From Aselliscus stoliczkanus (Eukaryota; Chordata; Mammalia; Chiroptera; Hipposideridae), in the NCBI GenBank assembly GCA_033961575.1, contig CM066732.1, positions 97,021,187-97,085,186 of the forward strand: a stretch of 64,000 nt of DNA. The letters are read 5' to 3'. Under the pieces are notes generated by a model. It did not search any database. It saw nothing but the letters and a program-made list of their open reading frames with translations, and was not told where the DNA came from. The number at the start of each line of letters is the position of its first letter. Positions within the stretch are counted from its first letter, which is position 1. The position numbers were made by a program, and so were the translations under genes. Of the stretch, positions 34,501 through 58,851 are shown piece after piece.

Positions 34501-37500
34501 TTTGACCTGTTCTACAATCTGACATGCTAATAAAAGCCCCACTTTTATTAATATATCTGGTTATCAACTTTTTGATTAATATGTGGGGTTGTTTTTTTTG
34601 TTTATTAGCTATTATTACACTGCTTTAGAATTTTGCCTGAGACTCATCATATTAACAAAGAATACATTTAAATGGTTTTCACTAAACTGACAGGTACTCG
34701 TAAAAACTCATTTAAAAAATGTATATCCCACCTTGTTCCAGGAAAGATTTAACATGGCTTATTAATAAGTAGATTAATAAAATATAATAGCATAAACAGG
34801 AAATTAATTGTGAGAACTTAAAAGTGGAACCAAGAAAGGCACTTACAGAACTAGCTCCTCAGTGTTCATAGATTTATTTACCTTTTTAGTGCTTCTTACC
34901 AAAAAAGTAGTACCCTTTCTCTAGCATTAATAAGATCTAAGATCCTGTTGTATGATTGCCAGAAATGAATTATTACATGTCTATTAAGGAAGGAGCCAGC
35001 TGTCATAAAAATCTCTCCTTCGCTTTTGTAGTTTCAAAACCTCATTAACATATTATGTGGAATAAATCAGACTTAATATTATAGCAATATACTACTTTGT
35101 TTTTTGTATGTAGAAAAAAAACTAAAATTGTATAAGTGAAGCTATACCTAGCCAAATAATCAAATATTTATTTGTTTTTGTTTTTTGTAATAGCTATTTA
35201 AAAATCACTTTAGTAGGTTTTCTTGCCTATTTATACCAGTTTGAGAAGTAAATCCCATGGTAAAATTCTGGCTTTGGCTGATTTTTTTGGTATATCAATT
35301 ACATATAAAGCATGAGCTTTTACTTCTAAGAGGCCTAGATTTAGGATTTTTTTTTTATTAGAAAAATTAAACTCTTAAATGAAAAAGCTCTAAACCAAAG
35401 GGCCTATAACTGGCACTAGTGTGGCCGAGGTAGTTATTCATTAGCTCTTCAATTTGGAAATAATTTATGCCTTTCCTTCTTGATGTTTGTTTGTTTCTTA
35501 AGAAATTCCTTTTAAAGCTTTAATGCAAAATCCTAACTTTAAAAAATTGATCAGCTAGAACTACTCTGGTTCAAGTAAGTGGGCAGCTGGGGTCTAAGTA
35601 TTTCCTACTCAGCCTTCTTACTCTTCTATCCCTCATCGACCTCTGGATGCCTCCAAGGAACCTCTTTACGGTACCCCAGAACACCTTTCATAAGGAATTT
35701 TTCACCCTAGTGCCCATTAAACCTTTCTTCTGGAGAGTATGAGAGGTTAGGGGAAATTGAAAAATCAAATAATTGCATTTTGCTACTTGCTAACTGCTTA
35801 ATGAAAATTTGGTAGAAGTATTTGAACCTTTAAAAAAAAATTTTAATGTTAGTGAGATTATACAATGCATGTTTTTCCTATGCTATATTGTGATAATCTA
35901 GATAATCTAGATCTAGCTGTATGTATGTAGCTTTTGTGGTAAGGGTGCTAGAGTCATCCTCAAGGTGACAAAAACACTAATAATTACAACTCTCTCTCCT
36001 GCTTTTCGGTGTCTCCCTGCACTCCGGACTCTTATATAGGACAAAGAATTTTGAGGCTGGTAAGGGCTATAAGGCAACATGGGGAGATGGTGGAGAGAAC
36101 TCTTCTAGCAATGTAATATCCAAGCAGCCAGGCCGAGTGACAAATGGTCAGCCTCAGCAAGCAACCACAGGAGCAGCCAGCGGTGGGTACATTAAACGGT
36201 ATGCCAGCTCCTTCCAATATTTTTACCCCTTTCCTAAATGGATGGTGCACCTAGGATGGGTGTAGTTATACATGAACCCTAACTCATCAATTAAAAATAG
36301 CATTTATTCCATTTTAAGAATGCATTTAAAAATCTGCCTTCTGACAAAATGTTGACAGTGGATATTGAACTTCAATGATAAATTAATTTTTCTTTATATT
36401 TTGCAGTATTTTCCAAATTACCGAAGTTAGCTGTAAATAGAAAAATGTGTTTTAAAATGTATCATCTAGAGCAGACGTTGGCCAGATCCCTATAAGAATA
36501 AAGGGTGAGGCCTAGCCGAGTGGCGTGGTGGTTGAGCGCTGGCTTGGGAAGCCGGCGGCCCTGGTTCAGGTCCCACATGTGAGGGCCAGTGATACTGCCC
36601 TCAAAAAAAAAAAAGAATAAAGGGTGAAATAATAAATATTTCAGACTTTGTGGGCCATATGGTCTCTGTTGCAATTATTCAACCCTGTTGTAGGGAGGTT
36701 TGTTAAAACACAGACTATTGGGATCCACTTCCAGTCTGTTTCAGTAGGTCTGGAATGGAGTGTGAGAACTGGCATGTTTTTGTGTGTAACAAGTTCCCAG
36801 GTGATGGTTGGCAATCACACTTTGACAACCATTGTTTTAAGAGTTTTTTCTTAATCTTCTCTTACGTGGCCTTAAGACATTTTGGGTTTTTTGGGTCAGT
36901 CTTTCCATTTTTACTACAGAATGTATAATGGTACCCTACATTCCTTAGAGTCTAACATTCGCTGAGTCGTTTTGGTTGCTTATTTTTATGAAAACTAAAT
37001 CCAGAGTTCGTCCATTTATAATTCACTGAAAAATACTGAATTGACTATATTTTTGTGATAGTATAACTAATGATGCCAGAGAAGATGAAATGGAAGAGAA
37101 CCTGACTCAAGTGGGCAGTATCCTAGGAAATCTAAAAAATATGGCCATAGACATGGGCAATGGAATTGAGGCTCAAAATCGACAAATAGAGCGGATCACA
37201 GAAAAGGTAAAAGCTTCTCAGTGCCATAGGAAAATGAGACATGCACCACAGTGTTTTTGTAATTGATATCTGTGCTAGATACTTTGGGGGAGAATAATAG
37301 GATAAGATCTGTCCTCACTGGTGTTAGTATTTTGATGAGGCAACCAGTTCTAACACATTGAAAAACAAATGCTAAGTTCTCCTATTACATGACAGTTGAT
37401 TATTTTGAAACCAAGACCTTGGAATAAAGTGGTTTTATTTAAAATTTCATACTTGAAGCTTAGAATCTCCTCTAACCTTTGTTTTCGCTGTAATTTTTGT

Positions 37501-38464
37501 TGGTTTTTTTTTTTTTTTCTTTTCTCAGTGAGTAAGTTGGCTTTTGGAGTTTTATTTTGTTATATGACAAATTAGTAAGTTACCGAATCCTCGTCTCATA
37601 AGTCACTAGGTAAAATCAGCTCTGCAGAATGGTTCTTGTGGAGTGGACACACAACACACTAAAGTAACGGAAACATATGATTGTCATTTTTTTCACTTCA
37701 TGTAATGTAAAAGACACGGAAAGTGAAATTGTGTTCAGTGTTTGGATGTGTCACATCTACAAGCCATTCTTATTGTTACTTCATTAAAATATCAGTGTAC
37801 TTTGGAGGATGGGGTGAGTTTTTAAACTCGGCTCTCTGTTGAATCACTTACAATGGATTTCATTGAGGCAAACGATGCTTTCATTGCTATCCTGTGGGTT
37901 TAGGCTACATATTACCCATCATTTTAATTCAGGTATTGATGTGGATGTGGTAATACATCTGTTCCAAAGATCTTGTGGAAGGTTATTTTAGTCTCTCTGG
38001 ATTAGACTTAGGGTAGGTCCAGATGGGGTTCTATGACTCAGCTCCAGGGATTCCTACAAGGTCCAGATCTGTAGCAGAGAAGAGCATTGTTATATTTCAT
38101 TGCATCTAAAATGCCATTGATTATAAAGTGCACCCTAGTTTCAGACATGTTAAATGATGACAACAATGTTACAGAATTCATGAAATACTGGCAAGTTCTG
38201 TTATACCTTTGTCAATTTATATTCCCAAGTTTTTCCAAATGAATTTGATATTCTGTTCTTGCCTGAAATGAGTTTTGTAATGTGACTTGCACTATTTCCT
38301 GAATTTTGTGTTTCAATTACACCAAGTATATGAAATTTAACTTTTATTAGATCAACGTACCTTTTGAAGTAATGCTGATGTCCTTTTCTTTTTTTCAGGC
38401 TGACACCAACAAAGATCGTATTGACATTGCCAATGCCAGAGCAAAGAAACTCATTGATAGCTAA
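22489..38464 (+). CDS. SNAP23: SNAP23, synaptosomal-associated protein 23 (7 coding exons)
   Basis: Joining 22489-22545, 23114-23155, 23593-23641, 24376-24493, 36040-36198, 37062-37206 and 38399-38464 gives 636 nt, which is 211 residues plus TAA, the same length as human SNAP23. All junctions are GT-AG. The protein is a Qbc-SNARE that pairs with syntaxin and VAMP proteins at the plasma membrane for exocytosis and receptor recycling. Visible parts: an N-terminal SNARE helix (about residues 14-76, zero-layer Gln48), a palmitoylation cluster CCGLCVCPC (79-87), a linker (about 90-141) and a C-terminal SNARE helix (about 146-208, zero-layer Gln180). The start is the ATG in MDNLSSEE, as in human. 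It is the only recognisable protein on the plus strand between 8 and 39 kb. The one oddity is a glycine at residue 176 where human has glutamate. The identification is by recalled similarity to human and mouse SNAP23 and is effectively certain. Confidence 0.97.
23114..23155 (+). CDS. SNAP23: SNAP23 exon 3 (residues 20-33)
   Basis: The exon has 42 nt and encodes [14 protein letters not shown]. Acceptor TTTTCCTAG and donor GAG|GTAAGA are both strong, and both ends are phase 0. Confidence 0.96.
23593..23641 (+). CDS. SNAP23: SNAP23 exon 4 (residues 34-49, zero-layer Gln48)
   Basis: The exon has 49 nt and encodes [16 protein letters not shown] plus the first base of Glu50. The donor is GGGG|GTGAGT. 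It carries the N-terminal ionic-layer glutamine in DEQ. Residue 49 is Gly, as I recall for mouse and SNAP25, where human has Lys. Confidence 0.96.
24376..24493 (+). CDS. SNAP23: SNAP23 exon 5 (residues 50-89, cysteine cluster)
   Basis: The exon has 118 nt. It completes the first SNARE helix and carries the five-cysteine palmitoylation cluster CCGLCVCPC (79-87) that anchors the protein to membrane. Acceptor TTTTTAG, donor AATAG|GTGAGT. All five cysteines are intact. Confidence 0.96.
24829..25283 (+). mobile_element. Long-form bat SINE
   Basis: GGTCGGCCGAGGGG head, CCCCAATAAAACCTTA tail then (ACA)n; TSD ACATATATTCTG (24817-24828, 25284-25295). Confidence 0.94.
25761..25874 (+). mobile_element. 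Short-form bat SINE
   Basis: GGGGCCGGCTGAGTGGCGTG to GACACTGCCCTCA plus A/AG-rich tail; imperfect TSD GAAACCGTTTG / GAAACATTTTG. Confidence 0.9.
25958..26362 (-). mobile_element. Long-form bat SINE
   Basis: TTAAGATTTTATTGAGGAAT to the degenerate head TCAGCTGGCTC; TSD GTGAATTCATTTT (25945-25957, 26363-26375). Confidence 0.9.
26800..27225 (-). mobile_element. Solo LTR, antisense, related to the LTR at 4.94-5.46 kb
   Basis: The reverse complement aligns with the plus-strand LTR over about 350 bases, including the poly(A) region (TTTATT at 26887-26892) and CCTCCAGAGGCTAC. By eye roughly 85-90% identical. No internal retroviral sequence adjoins it. Confidence 0.7.
27449..27586 (-). mobile_element. 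B-form bat SINE
   Basis: T-run, TAGCTGAGCCATCCTGCC to CATTCGGCCAACCC; TSD TGCACCGATTTTTTT on both sides. Confidence 0.93.
28140..28190. repeat. AT/GTATAT simple repeat
   Basis: A TATATA/GTATAT-rich run inside the L1 fragment; a low-complexity tract. Confidence 0.9.
28319..28756 (-). mobile_element. Long-form bat SINE nested in L1
   Basis: TTAAAGACTTTATTGGGG to CTCGGCCGGCCC; TSD TTTACGACATTATT / TTTACAACATTATT (28305-28318, 28757-28770), one mismatch. Confidence 0.93.
28892..29050 (-). mobile_element. VES bat SINE
   Basis: T-run, CGGGACCTATCAGCTCAAAG, CTCTAACCAACTGAGCTAAC and end TGGCTGCCCC. Flanked by AGAAGGCATTT and AGAAGGCACTT. Confidence 0.93.
29063..29410 (-). mobile_element. Long-form bat SINE
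   Basis: GTTAAAGATTTTATTAGGG to CTCGGCCAGCCC; flanked by AGAAGGCACTT at 29052-29062 and 29411-29421. It lacks part of the head-proximal repeat block. Confidence 0.93.
29825..29875. repeat. Tandem duplication of a near-palindrome
   Basis: The unit AACCACAACTCATTAATTAG plus TTGTG occurs twice head to tail (26-base period). Each unit contains a near-palindromic ACAACT...AGTTGT hairpin. Confidence 0.9.
30035..30365 (-). mobile_element. MIR (minus orientation) split by a SINE
   Basis: TTATTTTGAGCACCTTAAAT to the left and GGGAAACAGAGACACAAAGA, CACTAGCAAGTGAAAAAACT to the right of the SINE at 30094-30203. Confidence 0.65.
30094..30203 (+). mobile_element. Short-form bat SINE in MIR
   Basis: GGGCTAGCCGAGTGGCGCGG to GATACTGCCCTC plus A-tail; perfect TSD AACTGTAACTTGA (30081-30093, 30204-30216). 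Confidence 0.95.
32606..32641. repeat. (AC)n-type simple repeat
   Basis: Alternating ACAC and ATACAT units; imperfect microsatellite in SNAP23 intron 5. Confidence 0.9.
33270..33475 (-). mobile_element. MIR (minus orientation)
   Basis: TCACAGCCCTGTGAACTATT, TGCTGAGAGATGGAAGTTTG and CAGCTACTGAATGACAGGTC match the reversed MIR body. Confidence 0.65.
33600..33745. mobile_element. Possible MER5-like relic
   Basis: GTGTTTCTCCTGCCTGGAC at one end and GCAAATTTGGGAAATACT at the other loosely resemble a diverged hAT-Charlie relic. Confidence 0.25.
36040..36198 (+). CDS. SNAP23: SNAP23 exon 6 (linker, residues 89-142; frame-neutral)
   Basis: The exon is 159 nt, exactly 53 codons, and encodes the inter-helix linker including [12 protein letters not shown] and ASGGYIKR. 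The acceptor, CTTATATAG, has a weak polypyrimidine tract. Because the length is divisible by three, skipping keeps the frame, which fits the known human SNAP23B isoform lacking about 53 linker residues. Confidence 0.95.
36465..36690. mobile_element. MER1-like hAT relic split by a SINE
   Basis: GAGCAGACGTTGGCCAGATC to the left and TCAGACTTTGTGGGCCATAT, CTCTGTTGCAATTATTCAAC to the right of the SINE. Confidence 0.6.
36509..36613 (+). mobile_element. Short-form bat SINE
   Basis: GGCCTAGCCGAGTGGCGTGG to TACTGCCCTC plus A-tail; perfect TSD AGAATAAAGGGTGA (36495-36508, 36614-36627). Confidence 0.95.
36690..36842. mobile_element. MER5-like hAT-Charlie fragment
   Basis: TTGGGATCCACTTCCAGTCT, CAGTAGGTCTGGAATGGAG and GTTCCCAGGTGATGGTTGGC follow MER5 order. 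Confidence 0.65.
37062..37206 (+). CDS. SNAP23: SNAP23 exon 7 (residues 142-190, C-terminal SNARE helix)
   Basis: The exon has 145 nt and begins [12 protein letters not shown]. It contains the second zero-layer glutamine in EAQNRQIER (Gln180). Acceptor TGTGATAG, donor AAAAG|GTAAAA. It differs from recalled human at [11 protein letters not shown], where human reads LKDMALNIGNE. Confidence 0.95.
38399..38464 (+). CDS. SNAP23: SNAP23 exon 8 (residues 191-211 and stop)
   Basis: The acceptor is a long pyrimidine run ending TTTTTCAG. It encodes [21 protein letters not shown] and then TAA at 38462-38464. The C-terminus matches the human protein in length and sequence. Confidence 0.96.
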   Translation, partial: ADTNKDRIDIANARAKKLIDS

Positions 38465-39745
38465 AGTGCTGCTGTACTTCTTTACCATTTATTCACTTGC
38501 CTAGCTCTTCCTCCAAAGTCATTGCCTTTTCAGAGTTTGAAATTTTGGTTCCGCACTCTTCTAATCAGGAGATAATGTGGCAGGATGAGGAGTAACAGCC
38601 TCCTCCCTATTTTTTTATTTTCTCTTTTTCCCTTGAGGGTAGGCTGCTGCTGTCTTCTAGCATTTCCTTTCTCAGTTTATACTCTTAGATTGGTCTCCAT
38701 ACATCATAGGTAGTGATGTTTTTTTCACCCTCCTCATTTACTGTAGCAGGTTCTTCTGCTTTCAAGATTTGGAAGCATTGCCAAAGATAGCCATAAAAAA
38801 GGAAACTGGGAGGATGGGTGGGGGAGTGCAAGAAGGAGAAGCAAGAGGTAAGAGGTTGTTACCTCAGTAAAACTTTCAGGCCACAAAGGAAAAAGTTGCA
38901 TAGCCACAGTAAGGATTTAGTTGGGTTTTCTTTTAAGTTGCAGTTATTGCCAATTTAGGCTAATACTTGGTTTTGGAGCTTTTATACATAATATTTTTGT
39001 TATACATCACAACTTTGCAGCCTCTGCTTCAAAAAAGAATAGAAGTTTTCTTAAAGTGAGCTTAGTTCCTGAACTCTTAGTGATTCATATATGTAAATAG
39101 ATTCTGTGATCACATTTCATATTGCACCATACAGGAACACTTTGTGTAAATGAATAGCTTTTTATTTTCGTATTAGTATCATTGTTCCATTACAGGCCTA
39201 TTAACCTCATAAATTTGTCATTAGCCTTTGAAGGAAAATATATGTAAATATGTAAGTGTAACATAAGAATTTCTCTCTAAAGCATGGCTTAACATTTTTT
39301 GGAAAATTTTGACAAAGTATATCACGTGAATTCAGATTTACCTCAATGAAAGAATTATGTTTTAGATAGGAAAAAAGAAACTTGTTTTGATCTCAGGTAG
39401 AAAAATTATTAGATTGCTTTGAGTTTCATGTAGATTTAGACTTTTTAAAAGCTAGAATTCTGTTTAACTGAAAGCGATTTAGAAAATTACATCTTTGGTT
39501 TGATTACTGATGATTGCATTATCATTCATCCTCTTAGCCTCGTGTATTGTACTATGTTCAGAATCACGTTTATGTAGATCCTGAACAGTGTGGTAAGAAT
39601 CTGACTGGTATTTGTCACCTTTATTTACAAGGTAGCAAAAAAAAAAAAAAAAAGCATCTGTACACGTCAAAGCTATTAATGTGATTGGTTTGACCAGTAA
39701 CCACTGCTTAATCCTTACAATTAAATTTTGTAACTAATGGAACTG
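38465..39745 (+). other. SNAP23: SNAP23 3'UTR (end tentative)
   Basis: Unique AT-rich sequence follows the stop. The first plausible poly(A) signal I find is ATTAAA at 39720-39725, with no AATAAA before it. A pure A17-18 run lies at about 39637-39653. The 3' end could be further downstream; the true cleavage site cannot be read from sequence alone. Confidence 0.4.
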
Positions 39746-40077
39746 TTCTTTCAAGTAGGTAAGTGTGTTTCTGTGACTATTTTGGGTGAGGGGCAATCAT
39801 TTCATCAGCTCATATTTAACAAATTGAGTAAAGCAAAGGTCCATAAATCAAGAAGCAATCCAACAGAAAGCTGTCTTTAGCATCTTTCCCATTTTTATTG
39901 GAAATACTGATAGCACTCTCTATGATTTGTCATGAGGTGCATTTAATCATTACTAGTCTTTTACTCATTTGCACTTAAATACACCAGTGACTGAAAGGAA
40001 AATGATTGTAAGAGAAAACTATAACCCACTTGAGATACAATTAATATGGGGATTTTCAAAGGCTGAAGAGGAAAATA

Positions 40078-40286
40078 CAGAAGGTGCCAAAAAAATGTAT
40101 ACACATTTTAAGAAAGGAAGAAACTGTATTAAAATTGTAATAATATATACTGATAACAAGAGATGAATACAAGTCACGTTTGACCTCTGCAATTACAACA
40201 GATGCTCAAAGTGGTTACCATCAGCATAGTTTTAATATAGTTTTTTCCTTTCTTAAAATGTGTATGCAATTTTTTGGCACCCTCTG
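40078..40286. mobile_element. Mariner-like MITE with long terminal inverted repeats
   Basis: Left end CAGAAGGTGCCAAAAAAATG and right end (reverse complement) CAGAGGGTGCCAAAAAATTG begin about 58-base inverted repeats with few mismatches. TA flanks both ends (40076-40077, 40287-40288). The 209-base element has no transposase. Confidence 0.88.
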
Positions 40287-40504
40287 TATTTAAAGTGAGA
40301 TTCAGTTAGACCCTCTGTAATAGAAAAGCTCCATGCCAGAAGGAGTAATTTGGCAGGTGATGGGACATGTATAAAGTAAGAAGGTTTAAAACACTGGCGA
40401 TTGTGCTATACCTAAATCCCCTTCCTAAAAGCATTAAAAAAAAATTTTTTTAACAGTTATGGCTAAAGGAAATAGTTTTGAGAATACCAATATGCAACCC
40501 TCCC

Positions 40505-40750
40505 ACAGTATAATAGGCTAGAAGTGTGAGCTTAGGCACCAGATTGTCTGGATTTACACTCCAACTCTGCCACTTGCTGGCTGAGTGACTATAAGCCCAT
40601 TTCTGTGTCTCAGTTTCCTTGTCTATAAATGGGGATTACAATTCCTACCTCAGAGTTATTGCAAAGACTCAATGTGGTAATGCATGGAAAGCACTTAGAG
40701 CAGTGCCCAGCAAACCGTAAGAGCCTAATAAGTGATAGCTACTGTTTGTT
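40505..40750 (+). mobile_element. MIR (plus orientation), near full length
   Basis: CAACTCTGCCACTTGCTGGC, CTCAGTTTCCTTGTCTATAA and AGCACTTAGAGCAGTGCCCA. Confidence 0.88.
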
Positions 40751-41579
40751 CTCTCTAGAATGGAGCTTGTTTTGGGTCAGGGATCCCTTTGTGAATTCGA
40801 TGAAAAACGACACAGACTATCTCCCCAGAGAAATAGTTGCACAAACATGAATATGCATAAATGGGTCTTGAAAACCCATCCATGGATCTCAGGTTACAAA
40901 CCTTTTTAAAGATTGTGCTACTGAGAAAAAAGAGGGATGAGGCCATAGAAATTAGGCCCATACTACACTGGAAATAGAAGCTATTGACTTAAAGCCTTTT
41001 CTGATTTTCTCCTGTAACATTGTTTGGAAACTTGTTTCCATTACTTTGGAAAGGTAGTAACTGAAGTGGTTCACACAACTTTGGAGTGGTCACCTGAATT
41101 CAAATTTTGGTTCAGTCATTTACTGTGTGACCATGAGCATAATACTAATGTATAATTAAGGAGTTAAACAACAGTATTCCCTACTGAAATTAATAGTAAG
41201 CTCCCTTCAAGTTTCCAGTCTTATAATGACAATGATCTTTATTCCCTATAGTTGTGCCTTTTTTTTTTCTTCCTTCAGTTTTAATTCATCCTGTAATTAC
41301 TTCAACTATATCTTTTCATGCCCTGTGTGGATTATGAATATCCCTTTAACTTAAATTTCTATTTCCCAGATATATACTGACTAGTACTTAGAATTAGTTT
41401 CTTTAGGTCACTCTCTTACTAAAATTCTGAGTTATCCCAGTTACAGTCCTAGGCAGATTTATATTTCTCGGATTGATACCCAAGTTCTTTATTTTCTAGT
41501 CATTTGTTTTTTAAACTTGGTGTCTGCCTTCCTTTTCTGTACAACTTGCTAAATTCTATTTTAATACATTACAGATGAA

Positions 41580-41815
41580 ATAAATGGCACTGTTTGGGTA
41601 CTTACTCTGTCATGGGCACTATGGTAAATGCTTTTTATGTATCTCTTCACCATATCTTCATAATTTACCTGAGAGATAGGAGGTATTGCCCATGTTACAG
41701 ATGAGACTAAATTGCTCTAATTCATAGTCAGTAAATGACAGACTTTGGATTCGAACCAGGACCTTTCTGACTCCAAGGCTTATGATCTTATTCAGTATTC
41801 TACACCGACTTCCAA
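41580..41815 (-). mobile_element. MIR (minus orientation)
   Basis: TACTTACTCTGTCATGGGCA, CATGTTACAGATGAGACTAA and GATTCGAACCAGGACC. Confidence 0.8.
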
Positions 41816-42203
41816 GCAAGCTCTAAAAGAATGTAGGTGACTTAGCGATGGTGGCCACTAGAATGTCAGATCACAGGTCAACCTACTTTGTTAGCTCTTA
41901 ATTAAGTCTAAATACTTGTGTACTGTAACTTCGGGCATATTACTTTACATAGTTCCTGCCTTCAAGTAGCTCAGTCTAGCAAGAGACAGTTGAATATAGA
42001 ATGTGAGAAGTGCTATTGTAACAGAAGAGCAAGACTTAGACTTAGAAAGGGGCTTAGACATAGGGAAGGAACATGGTAGGGCATTTCTGACTGAGCAAAC
42101 AATGTAAACGTAGTTAAAGGTGAAAGACATTACACTGTGGGTCTAAAGAGCAGAACAATCTGGTATGACGAGGTAGGCAAATGATTGAAGAAAGAGTATC
42201 TGG

Positions 42204-42494
42204 GGCAGCCAGATAGCTCAGTTGGTTAGAGTGCGAGCTCTGAGCAACAGGGCTGCCAGTTCAATTCCCACATGGGCCAGTGAGTTGCGCCCTCTACAGC
42301 CAAGATTGTGAATAAGCTCAACCTGGAGCTGGGCTGCCATGAGCGCCTGCCATCGTCCGGTGACTGACTGCCTCAGCCTGGTAGAGCACAATGCTCATAG
42401 TACCAACATGGGCCAGTGAGCTGCGTCCTCCACACCTAGACTGAGAATAATGACTTGACTCGGAGGTGGGTGGGGGAGAAGGGGGAATAAAAGG
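42204..42494 (+). mobile_element. VES-type bat SINE, extended form
   Basis: GGCAGCCAGATAGCTCAGTT head with a tRNA-like A box, two CATGGGCCAGTGAG blocks, and TGACTTGACTCGGAGG near the end. TSD AAGAGTATCTGG (42192-42203, 42495-42506). Confidence 0.93.
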
Positions 42495-43029
42495 AAGAGT
42501 ATCTGGAAATAAGGCTGGGTCTAAGTTTTTAAAGTGTCATAGGGACTGTCATAGGGATGAGGATTTTTTAAACTACTTAAATGGCTGGGAACATTTAAAT
42601 AAGTTTAATTTGTAAGTTCTGATTTAGTAGATGATAAGTAGTGATAAAATATTTAAGAGAAATGTTAATTCTTCAGTTAGTAGACCAATAAGGTTAAACA
42701 TTAAAGTTTATTTTAAAAACTGAATAATGATAAACTGGCACCCCTGTTCCTCCCCAAATTGAGAAACAAAATAACGGGAAAAAGAATACCTAGACCAGAT
42801 TTAAGGTCAGGAGACTGCTTCATATATATTAAACACTAGGCTGTTAAGATCTCTTGACTTAAAGGTTAAACTAGGTTTGTAAGACGAGAACTGTCAATAC
42901 ATAGCACATAAATACCCTTGTACCCTCAGTATCTTAATAAGCATGGGTCCGATACCACAAAATGTTTTATCAGTCACATGCAGGCATCACAGTACTCATG
43001 CAACCTGAACATGAAACTCTTCTTTCTAA

Positions 43030-44009
43030 TCAGTTTTATTTTCAAATAAAGAGCCATTTATAGGTTAAAGTTTTCATGTCTTCCTTTTAAAGGATTAACC
43101 TTTCTTCCAGCCAGAGTTTATTACAAATTCTTTATTTAGTATATTCTCTTATTCAGAGAATAAACTTGATAAACATAGGTTTTAAAATATTGTTGTAGTT
43201 TTTTGATAGGTAATTTGATTAGTAGAGTTATAAATACAAAAAGGGAAAAGGATTACCAGAAATGAGACATTATTTCTAACAAAGCTTCAGGAAAATCTTG
43301 ATTCTTATCACTTGTATTGTACAAGTTTTGCATATATGACTTTAGCTCTTCAGAGCCCTCTACCAATAAGGCACCTGCAGTAGTAAAAAATTTGCGACTG
43401 CAGCCATGGGGAACATCCCTTAGTGTTGTATTGGTGCTTCTCTGACAAAGTACACTTCTAATCAAGACAGTCACATATTTATGTACATCCTAAATTCCAA
43501 GTATAAGTACTGTAACTGAACTGACAGACTGGAATAAAATCAGAAATCCTTAGATTAACCATAGTAGCCTTTCACAAATTTTTGAGTTTCATAAAAATGT
43601 GAAATGTTTACACAGAGGTGGAATGGCAGCTGACTTCATGAAAGTTTACACATTGAAACTACACTTGAAATTTCAAACTGAGGTGTGGAGCTATTCTATT
43701 GACAGCACCTCCTCACTATAAATAGCAACTTGCTACTGGTTTCTTAAAGCCAAACTTACGATGATTTTGAAGATCAACACTGTCCATTGCCCTATCCATG
43801 ACTCAAAATGGAGAACTCTTTCTGTCTCTAAATTCCTTTTAGCTTATTTGAGATAAGCTCTGGAAAGGAAAAAGATCAAATTATAATCTCCTGGAGTATC
43901 AGCTCCTCACTGCAGATATCCTTGACAACAACACACGCCTTTGATTCAGCCAGATTGCAACAGGTTCCAAATCAGTGTCCTATAAGGATTGCCATGCTCC
44001 TGAAGAACA
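43030..44009 (-). other. LRRC57: LRRC57 3'UTR region with candidate poly(A) signals
   Basis: Reading leftward from the stop, AATAAA (TTTATT on the plus strand) occurs at about 43136-43131, 43122-43117 and 43040-43035. This clustering suggests the transcript ends near 43.0-43.1 kb. The exact site is unknown. The open frame at 43253-43474 in this region is not recognisable. Confidence 0.45.

Positions 44010-58851
<14,842 letters not shown>

Larger units (their letters stand above)
24494..36039 (+). other. SNAP23: SNAP23 intron 5
   Basis: This 11.5-kb intron is the most heavily invaded part of the gene up to 30.4 kb: eight bat SINEs, an antisense solo LTR, an antisense L1 fragment and MIRs. From about 30.4 to 36.0 kb I see only a MIR at 33.3 kb, a possible MER5-like relic at 33.6 kb, an AC-rich simple repeat at 32.6 kb and otherwise unremarkable AT-rich DNA. 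Confidence 0.85.
36199..38398 (+). other. SNAP23: SNAP23 introns 6 and 7
   Basis: Intron 6 (36199-37061) carries a MER1-like relic split by a short SINE and then a MER5-like fragment. Intron 7 (37207-38398) shows no recognisable repeat or gene apart from short T runs. Confidence 0.8.
39750..43030. other. SNAP23-LRRC57 intergenic region
   Basis: These are convergent 3' ends separated by about 3.3 kb. The region contains a mariner-like MITE, two MIRs and a VES SINE. No open frame here looks real. The downstream part of a longer SNAP23 3'UTR could overlap its left end. Confidence 0.75.

Noticed and set aside
42204..42290. tRNA-like A and B boxes as a tRNA gene (also in other SINE heads)
   Set aside because: These are SINE heads: no full cloverleaf, followed by SINE body and A-tail, flanked by TSDs.
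43253..43474. 73-codon minus-strand frame past LRRC57 exon 6
   Set aside because: It lies in the LRRC57 3'UTR region; no recognisable similarity, and the LRRC57 stop is upstream.
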